From NCBI RefSeq assembly GCF_051200825.1, contig NZ_CP195158.1, forward strand, positions 496,001 through 560,000: a stretch of DNA of 64,000 nucleotides, given 5' to 3'. The translations under genes were made by a program, and so were the position numbers. Of this stretch, positions 1 to 8,756 are shown piece after piece. The notes below the pieces were generated by a model. The model did no database searches, was not told the origin of the DNA, and saw only the letters and a program-made list of their open reading frames with translations. This DNA comes from Formosa sp030427735 (GTDB taxonomy: Bacteria > Bacteroidota > Bacteroidia > Flavobacteriales > Flavobacteriaceae). Position 1 is the first letter of the stretch, and every line of letters starts with the position of its first letter.

Positions 1-2829
1 CAAAATCCAGTAATTTCCAAGCAGGATTTAGATAAAATAAAGCACCACGATAAGAGTCCAGATTATCAAGTAACTTCTATTTCTATGTTGTACGACGTTG
101 TAAAAGGCGTTAACGGACTAGAAAAACGATTAGAAGAAATAGTAGATACGGCCTCGAAAGCTATAGATGGAGGTACAAATATTATTATTCTTTCAGACAG
201 AAATGTAAGTAAAGATAAAGCGCCAATACCAGCATTGTTAGCGTGTTCTTATGTAAATCATGGCTTGTACAAGCAAAATAAACGCTCTAAAATAAGTCTT
301 ATTATAGAGTCTGCAGAACCGAGAGAAGTGCATCATTTTGCATTGTTATTTGGTTATGGTGCGAGCGCCATTAACCCGTATATGGTTAATGAAATTATAG
401 AACAGCAATTGCAGGCTCAGGATGTAACTGGTGTAGATTTTGAAGAAGCAGTTAAAAATTATAACAAAGCTGTTGGGAAAGGAATCTTAAAAGTAATGAA
501 TAAGATTGGTATTTCTACGCTTAACTCATACAGAGGGTCTCAGTTGTTCGAATGTATCGGGATTAACTCTAAAGTAGTAGAAAAGTATTTCCCATTAACA
601 CCTACGAGAATTCAAGGTATCGGTTTAAATGAAATCGAACAAGAAATCTCTAAGCGCCACGAAAGAGCGTATCAAGATCAAGAAATTGATGCAGATTTAG
701 ATTTAGAGATAGGAGGGCAGTACCGTTGGAGACGCGATGGCGAGAAGCATTTATTTAATCCGCTTACCATTGCAAAGCTTCAAGAATCAGTGCGTTCTAA
801 CAATAAAACAACCTATAAAGAGTATGCCGAACTTGTAAATAACCAAGCTAAAGATTTAATGACTATTAGAGGGTTGTTCGAGTTTACAAATTACGATCCA
901 ATTTCTATAGAGGAGGTTGAGCCATGGACCGAAATAGTGAAGCGTTTTAAAACGGGAGCCATGTCTTATGGGTCTATTAGTAAAGAAGCGCACGAGAATT
1001 TAGCTATTGCGATGAACCGTATAGGTGGTAAAAGTAACTCAGGAGAAGGTGGTGAAGACCAAGAGCGATTCTATAAAGCATCGGATGGCGATTGGAAAAA
1101 CAGTGCAATTAAGCAGGTGGCTTCGGGACGTTTTGGGGTGACTTCAAACTACTTAACAAGTGCTCAGGAAATTCAAATAAAAATGGCGCAAGGCGCTAAG
1201 CCTGGAGAAGGTGGTCAGTTACCTGGTCCAAAAGTGAATCCTTCCATTGCTAAAACGAGAAATTCTACGCCTTATGTAGGGCTGATTTCGCCACCACCAC
1301 ATCACGATATTTATTCTATTGAAGATTTATCGCAGTTAATTTACGATTTAAAATCGGCTAACCGCGAAGCTAGAATTAATGTGAAATTGGTTTCCGAAGT
1401 TGGTGTAGGTACAGTTGCGGCTGGTGTTTCTAAAGCTAAAGCCGATGTGGTATTAATCTCTGGTTACGATGGTGGTACAGGGGCATCGCCTTTAACATCG
1501 TTAAAACACGCAGGTTTACCATGGGAGCTAGGAATTGCCGAAGCACAGCAAACTTTGGTAATGAACGATTTAAGAAATCGTATTGTATTGGAGTGCGACG
1601 GACAATTAAAAACAGGACGTGATGTAGCGATAGCATGTTTGTTAGGAGCCGAGGAATTTGGTTTTGCAACAGCGCCGTTAGTGGCTTCGGGTTGTATTAT
1701 GATGCGTGTTTGTCATCTAAATACTTGTCCGGTAGGTATTGCGACTCAAAATCCAGAATTGCGTAAGAAATTCGAAGGTAAGCCAGAGCACGTGGTTAAT
1801 TATATGTATTTCGTGGCTCAGGAACTTCGTGAAATTATGGCTAAACTCGGATTTAGAACAATAAACGAAATGGTTGGGCAGGTGCAAAAATTAAATCGTA
1901 ATAAAGCTATAGAGCATTATAAAGCTTCGGGCATCGATTTAACACCTATTTTACATCAAGTAGAAGTTGGACAGAATGTTAAATTGTACAATACCGAAAC
2001 TCAAGATCATAATTTAGAAACGCATTTAGATTTCGAAATTATTAATAAAGCCCATCCAGCGTTATTCCGTAAAGAAAAGACCTATTTAGATTTTAAAATC
2101 ACAAACATCGATCGTGCAGTGGGTGCTATTTTGAGTAACGAAATTTCAAAAATTTATGGTGCTCAAGGATTGCCGGAAAATACACTTAATCTGAATTTCA
2201 CTGGATCTGCAGGGCAAAGTTTTGGTGCATTCGCAACACGAGGTTTAACCATGATTGTGAATGGTAATACAAACGATTATCTTGGAAAAGGATTATCGGG
2301 TGCGAAATTGGTTATTAAAGTGCCAGAAACGGCAACCATTGTTCCTGAAGATAATGTAATTACAGGAAACGTGACCTTGTACGGAGCAACTTCTGGTGAA
2401 GTATATATTAACGGTAAGGCAGGTGAGCGTTTTTGTGTAAGAAACTCAGGTGCTAAGGCAGTGGTAGAAGGTATTGGCGATCACGGTTGTGAATATATGA
2501 CCGGTGGTGTTGCTGTAATTCTAGGAGATGTAGGTCGTAACTTTGGAGCTGGAATGAGTGGCGGAATCGCTTATGTTTTAGATGCGAAACAATCTTTTAG
2601 AAAGAATTGTAATGCAGAGGATTTAAATTTAGATCCTGTAGTGTTAGAAGAAGATGTTGTTCAGTTAAAACAATTAATCGAGAATCATTACAATGCCACT
2701 TTAAGTCCGTTAGCACAACGTATTTTAGAGCAATGGGAAACATATTTGCCTCAGTTTATCAAGGTTTTACCAGAGGAATATAAGCAAGCTTTAATAAAAT
2801 TAGAACAAGAAAACCTTGTAACGCAATAG
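1..2829 (+). CDS. gltB: glutamate synthase large subunit (5' truncated by window edge)
   Basis: Makes glutamate from glutamine and 2-oxoglutarate together with GltD. The reading frame is open from base 1, so the gene starts outside the window and only about 942 C-terminal residues are visible; the N-terminal glutaminase domain is missing. Visible parts are the FMN-binding synthase domain (a GGKSNSGEGG segment near 1024), the 3Fe-4S motif with cysteines encoded at 1693, 1711 and 1726 (C-x5-C-x4-C), and the C-terminal glycine-rich beta-helix (GxxxG repeats from about 2200 to 2570). The stop is 5 bp before gltD, which indicates one transcript. Family assignment is secure. Confidence 0.97.
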   Translation, partial: QNPVISKQDLDKIKHHDKSPDYQVTSISMLYDVVKGVNGLEKRLEEIVDTASKAIDGGTNIIILSDRNVSKDKAPIPALLACSYVNHGLYKQNKRSKISLIIESAEPREVHHFALLFGYGASAINPYMVNEIIEQQLQAQDVTGVDFEEAVKNYNKAVGKGILKVMNKIGISTLNSYRGSQLFECIGINSKVVEKYFPLTPTRIQGIGLNEIEQEISKRHERAYQDQEIDADLDLEIGGQYRWRRDGEKHLFNPLTIAKLQESVRSNNKTTYKEYAELVNNQAKDLMTIRGLFEFTNYDPISIEEVEPWTEIVKRFKTGAMSYGSISKEAHENLAIAMNRIGGKSNSGEGGEDQERFYKASDGDWKNSAIKQVASGRFGVTSNYLTSAQEIQIKMAQGAKPGEGGQLPGPKVNPSIAKTRNSTPYVGLISPPPHHDIYSIEDLSQLIYDLKSANREARINVKLVSEVGVGTVAAGVSKAKADVVLISGYDGGTGASPLTSLKHAGLPWELGIAEAQQTLVMNDLRNRIVLECDGQLKTGRDVAIACLLGAEEFGFATAPLVASGCIMMRVCHLNTCPVGIATQNPELRKKFEGKPEHVVNYMYFVAQELREIMAKLGFRTINEMVGQVQKLNRNKAIEHYKASGIDLTPILHQVEVGQNVKLYNTETQDHNLETHLDFEIINKAHPALFRKEKTYLDFKITNIDRAVGAILSNEISKIYGAQGLPENTLNLNFTGSAGQSFGAFATRGLTMIVNGNTNDYLGKGLSGAKLVIKVPETATIVPEDNVITGNVTLYGATSGEVYINGKAGERFCVRNSGAKAVVEGIGDHGCEYMTGGVAVILGDVGRNFGAGMSGGIAYVLDAKQSFRKNCNAEDLNLDPVVLEEDVVQLKQLIENHYNATLSPLAQRILEQWETYLPQFIKVLPEEYKQALIKLEQENLVTQ

Positions 2830-2834
2830 ATGTC

Positions 2835-4301
2835 ATGGGAAAAACAACAGGATTTTTAGAATATAAACGCGAAATAGAGGCTTACGAGCCTGTAGAGCAA
2901 CGTATAAAAGACTATAAAGAATTTACTATACCTTTATCTGAACCTGAAATTAAAAATCAGGGCGCGCGTTGTATGGATTGTGGAATTCCGTTTTGCCATA
3001 GCGGGTGTCCGTTAGGAAATTTAATTCCAGATTTTAACGATAAAGTTTATAAGGGTAAATGGAAAGAGGCGGCAGCAATATTACATTCTACCAATAACTT
3101 TCCAGAGTTTACAGGTCGTTTATGTCCTGCGCCATGCGAAGAGGCGTGTGTGTTGGGTATAAATGAAGACCCTGTAACCATAGAAAATATCGAGAAAAAT
3201 ATTGTAGAAACAGCTTTTAAAGAAGGTTGGATTGTAGCTCACCCACCAAAAGCGCGTACAGGAAAAACTGTGGCTGTTATTGGTGGCGGACCTTCAGGTT
3301 TGGCTGCTGCACAACAGTTAAATCGTGCGGGGCATTTAGTAACGCTTTTTGAACGCGACGATAAAGTTGGTGGTTTGCTGCGTTACGGAATTCCAGATTT
3401 TAAATTGGAGAAACAAATTATAGACAGACGTATCGAAGTTTTAAAAGAAGAAGGGGTTACCTTTAAAACCAATGCACATGTAGGAGTGAATGTTGATGCC
3501 GAGAAATTAAAGGCTGAATTTGATGCTGTTGTGTTATGTGGTGGTGCGACTGTAAGACGTGGTATGCCAATTCCGGGATCGGATTTAAAAGGCGTAGTGC
3601 AAGCTATGGATTTTCTGAAGCAAAATAATAAGCGAGTAAGCGGTCAAAAAGATTTAGGTGAAGAGATTTTGGCTACAGGTAAAAATGTAATTGTAATTGG
3701 TGGTGGAGATACTGGTTCCGATTGTATAGGAACCTCTAATCGACATGGTGCTAAATCGGTTACAAACTTCGAGATTTTAGATAAACCTACGGAAGGACGT
3801 CCAGCGCATCAACCATGGCCATATTGGCCAATGCGATTAAGAACAAGTTCGTCGCATAAAGAAGGTGTAGAACGCTTTTTTAGTATTTCGACCAAAGAAT
3901 TTTTAGGGGATAAAGAAGGAAATCTTAAGGGGTTAAAAACCGTTGAAGTAGAATGGATTTTTAAACCAGGAGAACGTCCACAGCTTAAAGAATTAGCAGG
4001 AACAGAAAAAACTTGGGATTGCGAATTGGCCTTGTTGGCCCTAGGTTTTACAGGGGCAGAAACTACCTTGGTAGAGCAATTTGGCTTGGAGACAGACTTT
4101 AGAACCAATATTAAGGCCGATACTAATGATTACATGTCTAATGTGCCGGGTATTTTTGTGGCAGGAGATATGCGTCGTGGTCAATCTTTAATTGTTTGGG
4201 CAATCTCAGAAGGTAGACAAGCAGCTCATCATGTCGATAAGTACCTTATGGGAGAATCTAATTTGCCACTTAAAAAGGGAATAGATTTGCCTAGAGTATA
4301 A
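2835..4301 (+). CDS. gltD: glutamate synthase small subunit
   Basis: NAD(P)H-dependent beta subunit that passes electrons to GltB. The 488 residues match the usual length. Cysteines 46, 49, 54 and 58 and a second set at 97, 101 and 105 are the N-terminal Fe-S ligands. An FAD dinucleotide fold (GGGPSG, about residues 150-155) and a second, NAD(P)H-binding fold (GGGDTGSD, about 290) follow. It lies 5 bp after gltB. The C-terminal segment GIFVAGDMRRGQS is the second FAD contact typical of this family. Confidence 0.97.
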   Translation: MGKTTGFLEYKREIEAYEPVEQRIKDYKEFTIPLSEPEIKNQGARCMDCGIPFCHSGCPLGNLIPDFNDKVYKGKWKEAAAILHSTNNFPEFTGRLCPAPCEEACVLGINEDPVTIENIEKNIVETAFKEGWIVAHPPKARTGKTVAVIGGGPSGLAAAQQLNRAGHLVTLFERDDKVGGLLRYGIPDFKLEKQIIDRRIEVLKEEGVTFKTNAHVGVNVDAEKLKAEFDAVVLCGGATVRRGMPIPGSDLKGVVQAMDFLKQNNKRVSGQKDLGEEILATGKNVIVIGGGDTGSDCIGTSNRHGAKSVTNFEILDKPTEGRPAHQPWPYWPMRLRTSSSHKEGVERFFSISTKEFLGDKEGNLKGLKTVEVEWIFKPGERPQLKELAGTEKTWDCELALLALGFTGAETTLVEQFGLETDFRTNIKADTNDYMSNVPGIFVAGDMRRGQSLIVWAISEGRQAAHHVDKYLMGESNLPLKKGIDLPRV

Positions 4302-4310
4302 TTAGTTTAA

Positions 4311-4342
4311 TTTGTGCTTATTTTTTTAGGTCGTTACCTTTA
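4311..4342 (+). promoter_or_regulatory. predicted ilv operon promoter
   Basis: TTTG at 4311-4314, a 20-nt spacer and TACCTTTA at 4335-4342 fit the Bacteroidetes pattern TTTG-N~20-TAnnTTTG with one mismatch in the last base. The start of transcription would fall near 4349, about 10 nt before the leader ORF. Predicted from pattern only. Confidence 0.5.
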
Positions 4343-4359
4343 GATTTAAGATATTTGAC

Positions 4360-4428
4360 ATGTATATGAGAAAAACAATTGTAAACATCATTTCTATTAT
4401 TGTCGTGGAGATTCGTACTCTGGGATAA
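4360..4428 (+). CDS. ilv operon leader peptide (attenuator)
   Basis: A 22-codon ORF with an alternative ATG at codon 3. Ten of its 22 residues are branched-chain: six Ile (positions 7, 10, 11, 13, 14, 18), three Val (8, 15, 16) and one Leu (21). It sits between a promoter and a rho-independent terminator upstream of the ilv genes. This is the classical layout of ribosome-mediated attenuation: scarce Ile-tRNA or Val-tRNA would stall the ribosome upstream of the stop codon and leave the antiterminator strand free. Confidence 0.82.
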   Translation: MYMRKTIVNIISIIVVEIRTLG

Positions 4429-4490
4429 AGGAAGTGTGTTTACTATTATAATAAATTTTGAAGCCTTCCTTTTATCGGGAAGGCTTTTTT
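4424..4490 (+). terminator. ilv attenuator: antiterminator and terminator
   Basis: The terminator has a perfect 9-bp stem (4461-4469 with 4478-4486), an 8-nt loop and a T-run at 4485-4490. A competing helix pairs GATAAAGGAAG at 4424-4434, which contains the leader stop codon TAA, with 4465-4476 on the 5' arm of the terminator (11 bp, one bulged T). A ribosome at the stop codon would cover 4424-4434 and allow termination. A ribosome stalled earlier would leave it free and prevent termination. Confidence 0.82.
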
Positions 4491-4753
4491 ATTGCTGGTT
4501 TTTTAATGGAATGTGAATAGTTATGCTGAGTGAAAAATCAGTTAAATAATAGAAGGAAAAAAAGTGAAAAAAAATCAGGTATTGAACATCATATATTAAT
4601 TGGGTTAAAATACTGTAAATCAATATTTTATATCATTAATATTTAAAATGAGTTTAGTCTGTGAGAATGAGATTAAATCTGTTAAAAAACCATAAAAAAT
4701 TAATTTAGTACCCTTGTAAAGAAAGGATATAGCGTAAAAGCGTTTAAAAACAT

Positions 4754-6439
4754 ATGAAAAACTTAAAAAAGTACAGTAATACAGTAACTCAAGACGCAAC
4801 ATTGCCGGCAGCTCAGGCCATGTTGCATGCAATAGGGCTAACAGACGAAGATTTAAAAAAGCCTTTTATAGGCATTGCGAGTACAGGTTACGAAGGTAAT
4901 CCGTGTAATATGCACCTAAACGACTTGGCTTTGCATGTTAAAAAAGGAACAGAAAATGCAAATTTAGTCGGTCTTATATTTAATACCATAGGTGTAAGCG
5001 ACGGTATTTCTAATGGTACACCAGGTATGCGATTTTCTCTGCCTTCTCGCGATATTATTGCAGATTCTATGGAGACCGTAGTGGAAGCCATGAGTTACGA
5101 CGGATTGGTCACTGTAGTAGGTTGCGATAAAAATATGCCAGGTGCCTTAATGGCGATGTTGCGACTAAACAGACCATCGGTATTAGTGTATGGAGGTACT
5201 ATTGCTTCGGGTTGTCATAACGGAAAAAAATTAGATATCATTTCTGCTTTTGAAGCTTATGGGCAAAAAGTGGCAGGCACAATAGATGAATCAGAGTTTA
5301 AGGAAGTTGTACATAAAGCGTGCCCTGGTGCGGGTGCTTGCGGAGGCATGTACACTGCAAATACAATGGCGTCGGCAATAGAAGCTTTAGGGATGTCGTT
5401 GCCTTTTAACTCTTCAAATCCGGCAATTAGTAACGGGAATTTAAAAGAAGAAGAGTCTGTAAAAGCAGGAGAGGCTTTACGTTTATTGTTGGAAAGAGAT
5501 ATTAAACCGTCGGATATTGTTACTAAAAAATCGTTGGAAAATGCTTTTAGACTGGTAACTGTTTTAGGAGGATCTACTAATGCTGTGCTTCATTTTTTGG
5601 CGATTGCTAAAGCGGCTCAATTAGAGTTTACCTTAGAAGATTTTAAACGTATTAGCGATGCTACACCTTTATTGGCAGATTTAAAACCAAGCGGTAAATA
5701 TGCAATGGAAGATTTGCATGCCGTTGGAGGAATTCCAGGAGTTTTAAAATATATGTTAGAAAACGATATGCTTCACGGCGATTGTTTAACAGTAACAGGA
5801 AAAACTTTAGCCGAAAATTTAAAAGATGTCCCTAATTTATTAGACGGACAAGATATCATAAAAACATTAGATAAACCCGTAAAGGATTCTGGACACATCA
5901 GAATTCTATTTGGGAACTTAGCGACAGAAGGTGCTGTGGCAAAAATTACAGGAAAAGAAGGTTTGTCGTTTAGAGGTGTTGCCAATGTGTTTGATGGTGA
6001 AGCGGCAGTGAACGAAGGCATAAAGACAGGGAAGGTTAAAAAAGGAGATGTCGTCATCATCCGCTACGAAGGTCCAAAAGGAGGTCCAGGAATGCCGGAA
6101 ATGTTAAAACCAACATCGTCTATAATGGGAGCAGGATTAGGTAAAGATGTGGCTTTAATTACCGATGGCCGTTTTTCTGGAGGTTCGCATGGTTTCGTAG
6201 TGGGACATGTAGCGCCCGAAGCTCAAGATGGTGGTAATATTGCCTTGGTAGAAAATGGAGACATCATAGCTATCGATGCCGTTAATAATACCATTAATAT
6301 TGAAATTTCAGACGAAGAACTAGCTGAGAGACGAGCAAAATGGGTAGCTCCAAAATTAAAATTCGAGAGAGGAGTGCTTTACAAATATGCGAGAACCGTA
6401 TCGTCTGCATCAAAAGGGTGCGTGACCGATGAGTTCTAG
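4754..6439 (+). CDS. ilvD: dihydroxy-acid dehydratase
   Basis: Dehydrates 2,3-dihydroxy-isovalerate and 2,3-dihydroxy-3-methylvalerate, the third common step to valine and isoleucine. The 561 residues are the family length. Fe-S ligand cysteines are visible at 51 (NPCNMHL), 124 (GCDKNMPG) and 196 (GAGACGGMY). It is the first structural gene after the attenuator. A short hairpin at 6443-6458 separates it from ilvB. Confidence 0.97.
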   Translation: MKNLKKYSNTVTQDATLPAAQAMLHAIGLTDEDLKKPFIGIASTGYEGNPCNMHLNDLALHVKKGTENANLVGLIFNTIGVSDGISNGTPGMRFSLPSRDIIADSMETVVEAMSYDGLVTVVGCDKNMPGALMAMLRLNRPSVLVYGGTIASGCHNGKKLDIISAFEAYGQKVAGTIDESEFKEVVHKACPGAGACGGMYTANTMASAIEALGMSLPFNSSNPAISNGNLKEEESVKAGEALRLLLERDIKPSDIVTKKSLENAFRLVTVLGGSTNAVLHFLAIAKAAQLEFTLEDFKRISDATPLLADLKPSGKYAMEDLHAVGGIPGVLKYMLENDMLHGDCLTVTGKTLAENLKDVPNLLDGQDIIKTLDKPVKDSGHIRILFGNLATEGAVAKITGKEGLSFRGVANVFDGEAAVNEGIKTGKVKKGDVVIIRYEGPKGGPGMPEMLKPTSSIMGAGLGKDVALITDGRFSGGSHGFVVGHVAPEAQDGGNIALVENGDIIAIDAVNNTINIEISDEELAERRAKWVAPKLKFERGVLYKYARTVSSASKGCVTDEF

Positions 6440-6442
6440 TGT

Positions 6443-6458
6443 TCCTGCGTAGGCAGGA
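6443..6458. repeat. small palindrome between ilvD and ilvB
   Basis: TCCTGC-GTAG-GCAGGA forms a perfect 6-bp stem with a 4-nt loop. It lacks a T-run, so it is probably not a terminator. Similar CCTGC/GCAGG palindromes are, from memory, frequent between genes in flavobacterial genomes. It may be a dispersed repeat or an mRNA processing or stability hairpin. Confidence 0.5.
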
Positions 6459-6482
6459 TCTTATCAAAAGACGTTAAGATTT

Positions 6483-8216
6483 ATGAATACAGAAACAATA
6501 AAATCAAATAAAAAAGCTACAGCCGAAACCGTGCGTATTTCGGGTAGCGAAGCCATAATAAAATGTTTGTTGGCAGAAGGGGTGGAGGTGCTTTACGGGT
6601 ATCCAGGAGGTGCTATTATGCCAGTTTACGACGAACTTTTTAAATATCAAGATCAAATTCATCATGTGTTAACCAGACATGAGCAAGGTGCGGCACATGC
6701 GGCGCAAGGCTATGCGCGTATTTCTGGAAAAGTAGGTGTGGCTATGGCAACATCTGGACCAGGAGCAACGAATTTAATTACAGGAATTGCCGATGCGCAA
6801 ATAGACTCTACGCCAGTAGTTTGTATTACGGGGCAAGTAGCATCGCATTTGTTAGGCAGCGATGCATTTCAGGAAACAGACATCGTTGGTATTTCTACGC
6901 CAGTAACAAAATGGAATGTGCAAATTACAAAAGCAGCCGATATTCCTGCAACCATAGCAAAAGCCTTTTATATTGCCAAGAGTGGTCGTCCAGGCCCTGT
7001 GCTTATAGATGTTACAAAAGATGCACAGTTTGAAGAATTCGATTTTAAATACGAAAAATGCCAGTCGGTTCGCAGTTATAAACCTGTTCCGGAAACAGAT
7101 TTAAAGGCTGTAGCCGAAGCAGCACAACTTATTAATGCCGCTAAAAAACCAATGATAGTTTGGGGGCAAGGCGTTATTTTAGGTAAAGCCGAAGCTGAGC
7201 TAAAAGCGGTGATTGAAAAAGCAGGGATTCCTTCGGCGTGGACAATTTTAGGAGCATCGGCGGTGCCAACATCACATCCGTTAAATGTGGGTATGGTGGG
7301 AATGCACGGTAATTATGCGCCTAATATTTTAACCAACGAATGCGATGTGTTAATAGCCATTGGTATGCGATTCGACGATCGTGTTACGGGGAATTTAGCA
7401 ACCTATGCCAAGCAGGCTAAAGTTGTTCATTTTGAAATAGATCCAGCAGAAATCGATAAAAATGTAAAAACCGACATCGCTGTTTTAGGCAATGCGAAAT
7501 CGAGTTTAACAGCATTATTGCCTTTGTTGGAAGATCGTAATCACGACAAATGGCATCAAGAATTTAAAGACTTACATGCCGTTGAGTTCGAAAAAGTAAT
7601 TAAAAAAGATTTACACCCAGAAAAGGAAGGCCTTACTATGGGGGAAGTTTTGAATCAAATAAACGTACAATCTGGCGGCGATGCAGCAATTGTTTCAGAT
7701 GTGGGGCAGCACCAAATGATAGCCTGTCGTTATGCCCAGTTTAATATTACAAAAAGTAATATCACTTCTGGAGGTTTAGGGACTATGGGCTTTGCACTTC
7801 CTGCGGCAATCGGGGCTAAAATGGCTGCGCCTGAACGCGATGTAGTTGCTATTATTGGCGATGGTGGCTTTCAAATGAATATTCAAGAGTTAGGTACTAT
7901 ATTCCAACAACAGGTTCCTGTTAAAATCGTGGTTTTAAACAACGAATTTTTAGGAATGGTGCGCCAATGGCAGCAGTTGTTTTTCGATAAGCGTTACGCT
8001 TCAACCGAAATGACAAATCCAGATTTTGTTACCATCGCTAAAGGATATCATATAGAAGCTAAACGCGTGAGCAAGCGCGAAGAATTGGCCGATGCTGTAG
8101 CAGAAATGATGGCTTGCAAAGGCGCTTATTTTTTAGAGGTTTGCGTAGAGAAGGAAGATAATGTTTTCCCTATGATACCAACAGGAGCTTCAGTTTCAGA
8201 TGTTAGATTAAGTTAA
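6483..8216 (+). CDS. ilvB: acetolactate synthase large subunit
   Basis: Thiamine-diphosphate enzyme for the first common step of Val/Leu/Ile synthesis (acetolactate or acetohydroxybutyrate from pyruvate). The 577 residues carry the catalytic Glu67 in RHEQGAAH, the FAD-binding middle domain and the ThDP/Mg motif GDGGFQMN near residue 460 that ends at the conserved NN. The regulatory subunit ilvN follows after 2 bp, as expected for a feedback-regulated enzyme. Confidence 0.97.
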   Translation: MNTETIKSNKKATAETVRISGSEAIIKCLLAEGVEVLYGYPGGAIMPVYDELFKYQDQIHHVLTRHEQGAAHAAQGYARISGKVGVAMATSGPGATNLITGIADAQIDSTPVVCITGQVASHLLGSDAFQETDIVGISTPVTKWNVQITKAADIPATIAKAFYIAKSGRPGPVLIDVTKDAQFEEFDFKYEKCQSVRSYKPVPETDLKAVAEAAQLINAAKKPMIVWGQGVILGKAEAELKAVIEKAGIPSAWTILGASAVPTSHPLNVGMVGMHGNYAPNILTNECDVLIAIGMRFDDRVTGNLATYAKQAKVVHFEIDPAEIDKNVKTDIAVLGNAKSSLTALLPLLEDRNHDKWHQEFKDLHAVEFEKVIKKDLHPEKEGLTMGEVLNQINVQSGGDAAIVSDVGQHQMIACRYAQFNITKSNITSGGLGTMGFALPAAIGAKMAAPERDVVAIIGDGGFQMNIQELGTIFQQQVPVKIVVLNNEFLGMVRQWQQLFFDKRYASTEMTNPDFVTIAKGYHIEAKRVSKREELADAVAEMMACKGAYFLEVCVEKEDNVFPMIPTGASVSDVRLS

Positions 8217-8218
8217 TT

Positions 8219-8746
8219 ATGGAAGAGACAGTACAGACATTCACCATATCTATTTATACCGAAAATAATATCGGACTTTTAAATAGAATTTCAGCAATTT
8301 TTCAGCGTAGACATATTAATGTAGAAAGTTTAAACACCTCTATCTCGGAGATTGAAGGCGTTTCTAGATTTACCATTGTTGTAAATTTAACTGAAGCGCG
8401 TATCAAAAAAATAGTAGGCCAAATCGAAAAACAAGTCGAAGTGATCAAGGCCTATTATCATACCGATGATGAGACCATTTATCAGGAATCATGTATGTTT
8501 AAATTACGATCGGATTTATTGTTCGAAGAACGCGAAATACAAAATATAATAAAAGATAGTAACACAAGAATTGTAACCGTTAATAAAGAATTTTTTGTGT
8601 TAGAAAAGTCGGGACGTAGACATGAAATCGATCAATTATACCACGATTTTAGTGCTTATGGCATCATGCAATTTGTACGTTCTGGACGCATAGCAGTAAC
8701 TAAAGAAGAAATGAAAATATCACAAATGTTAGCAGCATTTAATTAA
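8219..8746 (+). CDS. ilvN: acetolactate synthase small (regulatory) subunit
   Basis: Feedback-sensing partner of IlvB, 175 residues. The N-terminal ACT domain (about residues 7-80, with the segment ENNIGLLNRISAIFQRR) is the valine-binding module of the family. A C-terminal ALS_ss_C-type domain follows. It lies 2 bp after ilvB and 10 bp before ilvC. Confidence 0.95.
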   Translation: MEETVQTFTISIYTENNIGLLNRISAIFQRRHINVESLNTSISEIEGVSRFTIVVNLTEARIKKIVGQIEKQVEVIKAYYHTDDETIYQESCMFKLRSDLLFEEREIQNIIKDSNTRIVTVNKEFFVLEKSGRRHEIDQLYHDFSAYGIMQFVRSGRIAVTKEEMKISQMLAAFN

Positions 8747-8756
8747 TTTTAAAAAA

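Larger units (their letters stand above)
4302..4753 (+). promoter_or_regulatory. 452-bp ilv leader region
   Basis: The gap between gltD and ilvD holds, in order, a promoter (4311-4342), a 22-codon leader ORF rich in Ile/Val (4360-4428), an antiterminator strand (4424-4434) and an intrinsic terminator (4461-4490). The remaining bases from 4491 to 4753 are AT-rich. A weak promoter-like TACCCTTG lies at 4709-4716, but no matching upstream box or other structure was found there. Confidence 0.75.
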
